Shown: positions 62,131 through 64,000 of the stretch, one piece after another
Layout of the letters: every line of letters begins with the position of its first letter
Position numbering within the stretch: position 1 is the stretch's first letter
DNA from: an uncultured Acidimicrobiales bacterium
Lineage (GTDB): Bacteria > Actinomycetota > Acidimicrobiia > Acidimicrobiales > Bin134
Assembly: GCA_951813555.1 (NCBI GenBank)
Contig: OX638344.1
Location: forward strand, 434,001 to 498,000
Length of the DNA: 64,000 nucleotides
Direction of reading: 5' to 3'
Made by a program: the position numbers and the translations under genes
The notes under the pieces: model-generated
What the model saw: only the letters and a program-made list of their open reading frames with translations
What the model was told of the DNA's origin: nothing
Databases searched by the model: none

Positions 62131-63264
62131 ATGAAGGCGATAACTGCAAAATGCCCAACCCGAATTCTCGGTGCGCTGGTCGCACTGTCTTTGATCGCCG
62201 CTGCTTGCGGCAACGACGACGACTCCGACACGGCGCCTGCGCCGACACAGACCGTGTCGCAGGCGACGGCCGCACCTGAGCCCACAGCGGAGCCGCAGGC
62301 GACCGCAGCGACCGAACCCACACCTGAGGCGACTCCGGAGCCCACCGCCGCGCCCGAGCCGTGGAAGATTGCCTATTTGTCGGCCAGCTCGGCGAACACG
62401 TTCTTGTTGGCGTCGGTGGGCGAGATGCAGCGGCTAGCCGATGAGAACAACATCGATATGGTGGAATTCGACGCCCAATTCAACGCCGATCTGCAGACCA
62501 CCCAGCTCCAAGATGCGGTCACAAGCGGACAGTACGACGGCATCATCCTGGTCGCGTTGAACGGCCCCGGCCTGGTTCCCGACGTAGAAGCCGCTCTCGA
62601 CGCAGAGCTCAAGGTCGTCCTGTTCAACCAGATCGTCGGCGACGACCTCTCAACCAACGATCCCCAGGTCGACGGGGTAGCCGCCTCGATCATGGCCCCT
62701 CCAGTCGTCACCGGTGAGCGAGCTGGGCAGCTCACTATCACCGCGTGCGCCGATTTGGACCCGTGCCGGGTGGTGTACCTCTATGGCATCAAGGGCATCC
62801 CCCTCGATGTCGCGGTCCGCCAGGGATTCGACAACGCCACCGCAGGACAGTCCAACATCACGGTCGTCGCCGAGGGAGAGGGCCAGTACCTCGGACCCGA
62901 GGGGGGTATCAACGCCATCCAGGACATCCTCCAGGCCGAGCCTGAATTCGACGTTGTCGTCGGAGCGGACCAGTCGCTGCAGGGTGTGGAGCTGGTGCTG
63001 ACCGACGAGGGCAAGCTCGACGACGTCGCGCTCATCGGCCTCGGCGGTTCGTCGCCAGCGATTGAGGGCGTCAGGGACGGGCGCTGGTTCGCCACCGTGT
63101 TCTACGCGCCGGCCAGCGAGGGACGCTTGGCTATGGAAGCTATGATCGCAGCTCTCGAAGACGGCACATACACCGGTGGTGTTGATCCCAATGCCGATTT
63201 CGTCGACGATGGGATGGTGACTGCGGCCAATGTGGACCAGTTCACCGCCGAATGGGATGGCTGA
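62131..63264 (+). CDS. Ribose-type ABC transporter substrate-binding lipoprotein
   Basis: This 377-residue protein is preceded by AGGGGGG at a good distance. Signal peptide and lipobox LIAAAC lead to a Thr/Pro/Glu/Ala-rich linker (residues 30-75), then a Peripla_BP_4 fold: KIAYLSASSANTFLLASVGE, AVTSGQYDGIILVALNGPGL, VVLFNQIVGDD, and DVVVGADQSLQGVELVLTDE. Group members bind sugars or small polar solutes. The neighbours suggest a heterocyclic or amino substrate, but sugar cannot be ruled out. Confidence 0.88.
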   Translation: MKAITAKCPTRILGALVALSLIAAACGNDDDSDTAPAPTQTVSQATAAPEPTAEPQATAATEPTPEATPEPTAAPEPWKIAYLSASSANTFLLASVGEMQRLADENNIDMVEFDAQFNADLQTTQLQDAVTSGQYDGIILVALNGPGLVPDVEAALDAELKVVLFNQIVGDDLSTNDPQVDGVAASIMAPPVVTGERAGQLTITACADLDPCRVVYLYGIKGIPLDVAVRQGFDNATAGQSNITVVAEGEGQYLGPEGGINAIQDILQAEPEFDVVVGADQSLQGVELVLTDEGKLDDVALIGLGGSSPAIEGVRDGRWFATVFYAPASEGRLAMEAMIAALEDGTYTGGVDPNADFVDDGMVTAANVDQFTAEWDG

Positions 63265-64000
63265 CAGCGCAAACCATGTCGAGCTAAGGGGCATCTCCAA
63301 GCGGTTCGGGACCACCCAGGCAGTCGACGATGCCAGCCTGGCCGTGGAACGGGGATCGATTCACGGCCTCGTCGGCGAGAACGGCGCGGGGAAGTCCACC
63401 ATCGGCAAGATCATCTCCGGCGTCTACACCGCCGACAGGGGCTCGCTGCTCGTGAACGGGCGGCTGGAGTCGTTCCGCACTCCACGACAGGCTTTCGATG
63501 CGGGCATCACGACGATCGCCCAAGAGCTGTCGCTCCTCAAGGACCGCAGCGTGGCCGACAACGTGTTCTGCGGCGTGGAGGCCGCTCGATTCGGGTTCAT
63601 GTCCCGCCGCGGCACCCAGCGCCGGTTCGCCTCATTGACCTCGAGCACCGGGATCCAGCTGGATCCGGCCCCGACAGCGGGGAGCCTCTCGGTGGCCGAA
63701 CAGCAGTTGGTGGAGATTCTGCGGGCAGCGGCCCGGGGAGCCGAGTTCGTGATCATGGACGAGCCCTCAGCTCGCCTATCAGGCACCGAGAGAGACCAAC
63801 TCCACCGGCTTCTGCGGGAGATGCGAGAACGGGGGACAACCGTGTTGTTGATCTCCCACTTCCTCCAAGAAGTGCTCGACTTGTCCGACGCCGTCACAGT
63901 GATGCGAGACGGGCGCATCGTGCGAACCTCCAACGCTGAAACCGAGACAGCCGACACCCTCATCGAGGCCATGATCGGCCGCCAACTGGCCGGCAACTAC
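63257..64000 (+). CDS. Ribose-type ABC transporter ATP-binding protein, partial
   Basis: Starting at ATG 63257, overlapping the binding-protein stop by 8 bases, 248 codons run off the right edge. Walker A is VGENGAGKSTIGKIISGVY, the signature region is SLSVAEQQLVEILRAAARG, and Walker B is FVIMDEPSARLS. It corresponds to the first half of a RbsA/MglA-like double ATPase. The permease should lie beyond the window. Confidence 0.93.
   Translation, partial: MADSANHVELRGISKRFGTTQAVDDASLAVERGSIHGLVGENGAGKSTIGKIISGVYTADRGSLLVNGRLESFRTPRQAFDAGITTIAQELSLLKDRSVADNVFCGVEAARFGFMSRRGTQRRFASLTSSTGIQLDPAPTAGSLSVAEQQLVEILRAAARGAEFVIMDEPSARLSGTERDQLHRLLREMRERGTTVLLISHFLQEVLDLSDAVTVMRDGRIVRTSNAETETADTLIEAMIGRQLAGNY

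Overview
The window reads as a high-GC actinobacterial chromosome, most likely from the Acidimicrobiia or a close uncultured lineage. The evidence is a WhiB-family regulator, the mycothiol glycosyltransferase MshA beside a YbjN-family protein, a proC-linked excisionase-like HTH protein, oligoribonuclease, a fused CobA-HemD and a 14-gene complex I operon. Placement below phylum is inference. No CRISPR array, insertion sequence, rRNA or phage structural gene was seen; one tRNA (Lys, TTT) was found.

Layout. 1-5.3 kb: GtrA-like membrane protein (partial), TesB thioesterase, sugar-dehydrogenase-like lipoprotein, tandem-Cache lipoprotein, and a ThDP enzyme. 5.3-26.4 kb (minus strand): one apparently continuous respiratory operon. 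It starts with a 4-TM protein, dicluster ferredoxin, split b6-type cytochrome b, Rieske protein, diheme cytochrome c and an unknown membrane protein, then runs straight into nuoABCDEFGHIJKLMN. A divergent monoheme cytochrome c and a GGR/MenJ-type flavoprotein follow. 28.7-34.2 kb: tetrapyrrole genes hemL, cobA-hemD, hemC, hemA and a sirohaem dehydrogenase, without hemB. Upstream are a 29-residue membrane peptide and a SAM hydrolase. 35.2-38.6 kb: HTH protein, proC, ybjN-like gene, mshA and moaD. 38.6-42.6 kb: phosphatase, tRNA-Lys, then a patch of unknown genes whose bases and codons differ from the neighbours, including a decayed one. 42.6-47.4 kb: amt, aspartate dehydrogenase, RsbW-like protein, dut, orn and an MBL hydrolase.

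47.4-50.5 kb is the most striking regulatory locus. A WhiB7-like gene lies behind a leader with a TTGACA element, a 54-codon upstream ORF, an intrinsic terminator and a mutually exclusive antiterminator pairing. The gene heads a compact run with a TlpA-like lipoprotein, CcdA and two CrcB fluoride channel subunits.

51.2-53.9 kb is a mosaic of defence/selfish-type modules and gene debris: an AAA_14/DUF4143 ATPase under a near-perfect palindrome, an RHH-Doc toxin-antitoxin pair, a serS tail, a dioxygenase tail and a RidA gene with an in-frame TAG. 54-64 kb: acyl-CoA dehydrogenase, then a catabolic cluster (DUF917 protein, hydantoinase/oxoprolinase-like protein, M19 dipeptidase, PucR regulator, FAD amine/amino-acid oxidase) with a ribose-type ABC importer that continues past the right edge.

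A short motif, PEHLLKRS-like, recurs at the starts of the cytochrome b C-terminal subunit (twice) and the divergent cytochrome c, with a weaker version at the WhiB C-terminus. It may be a lineage-specific tag.
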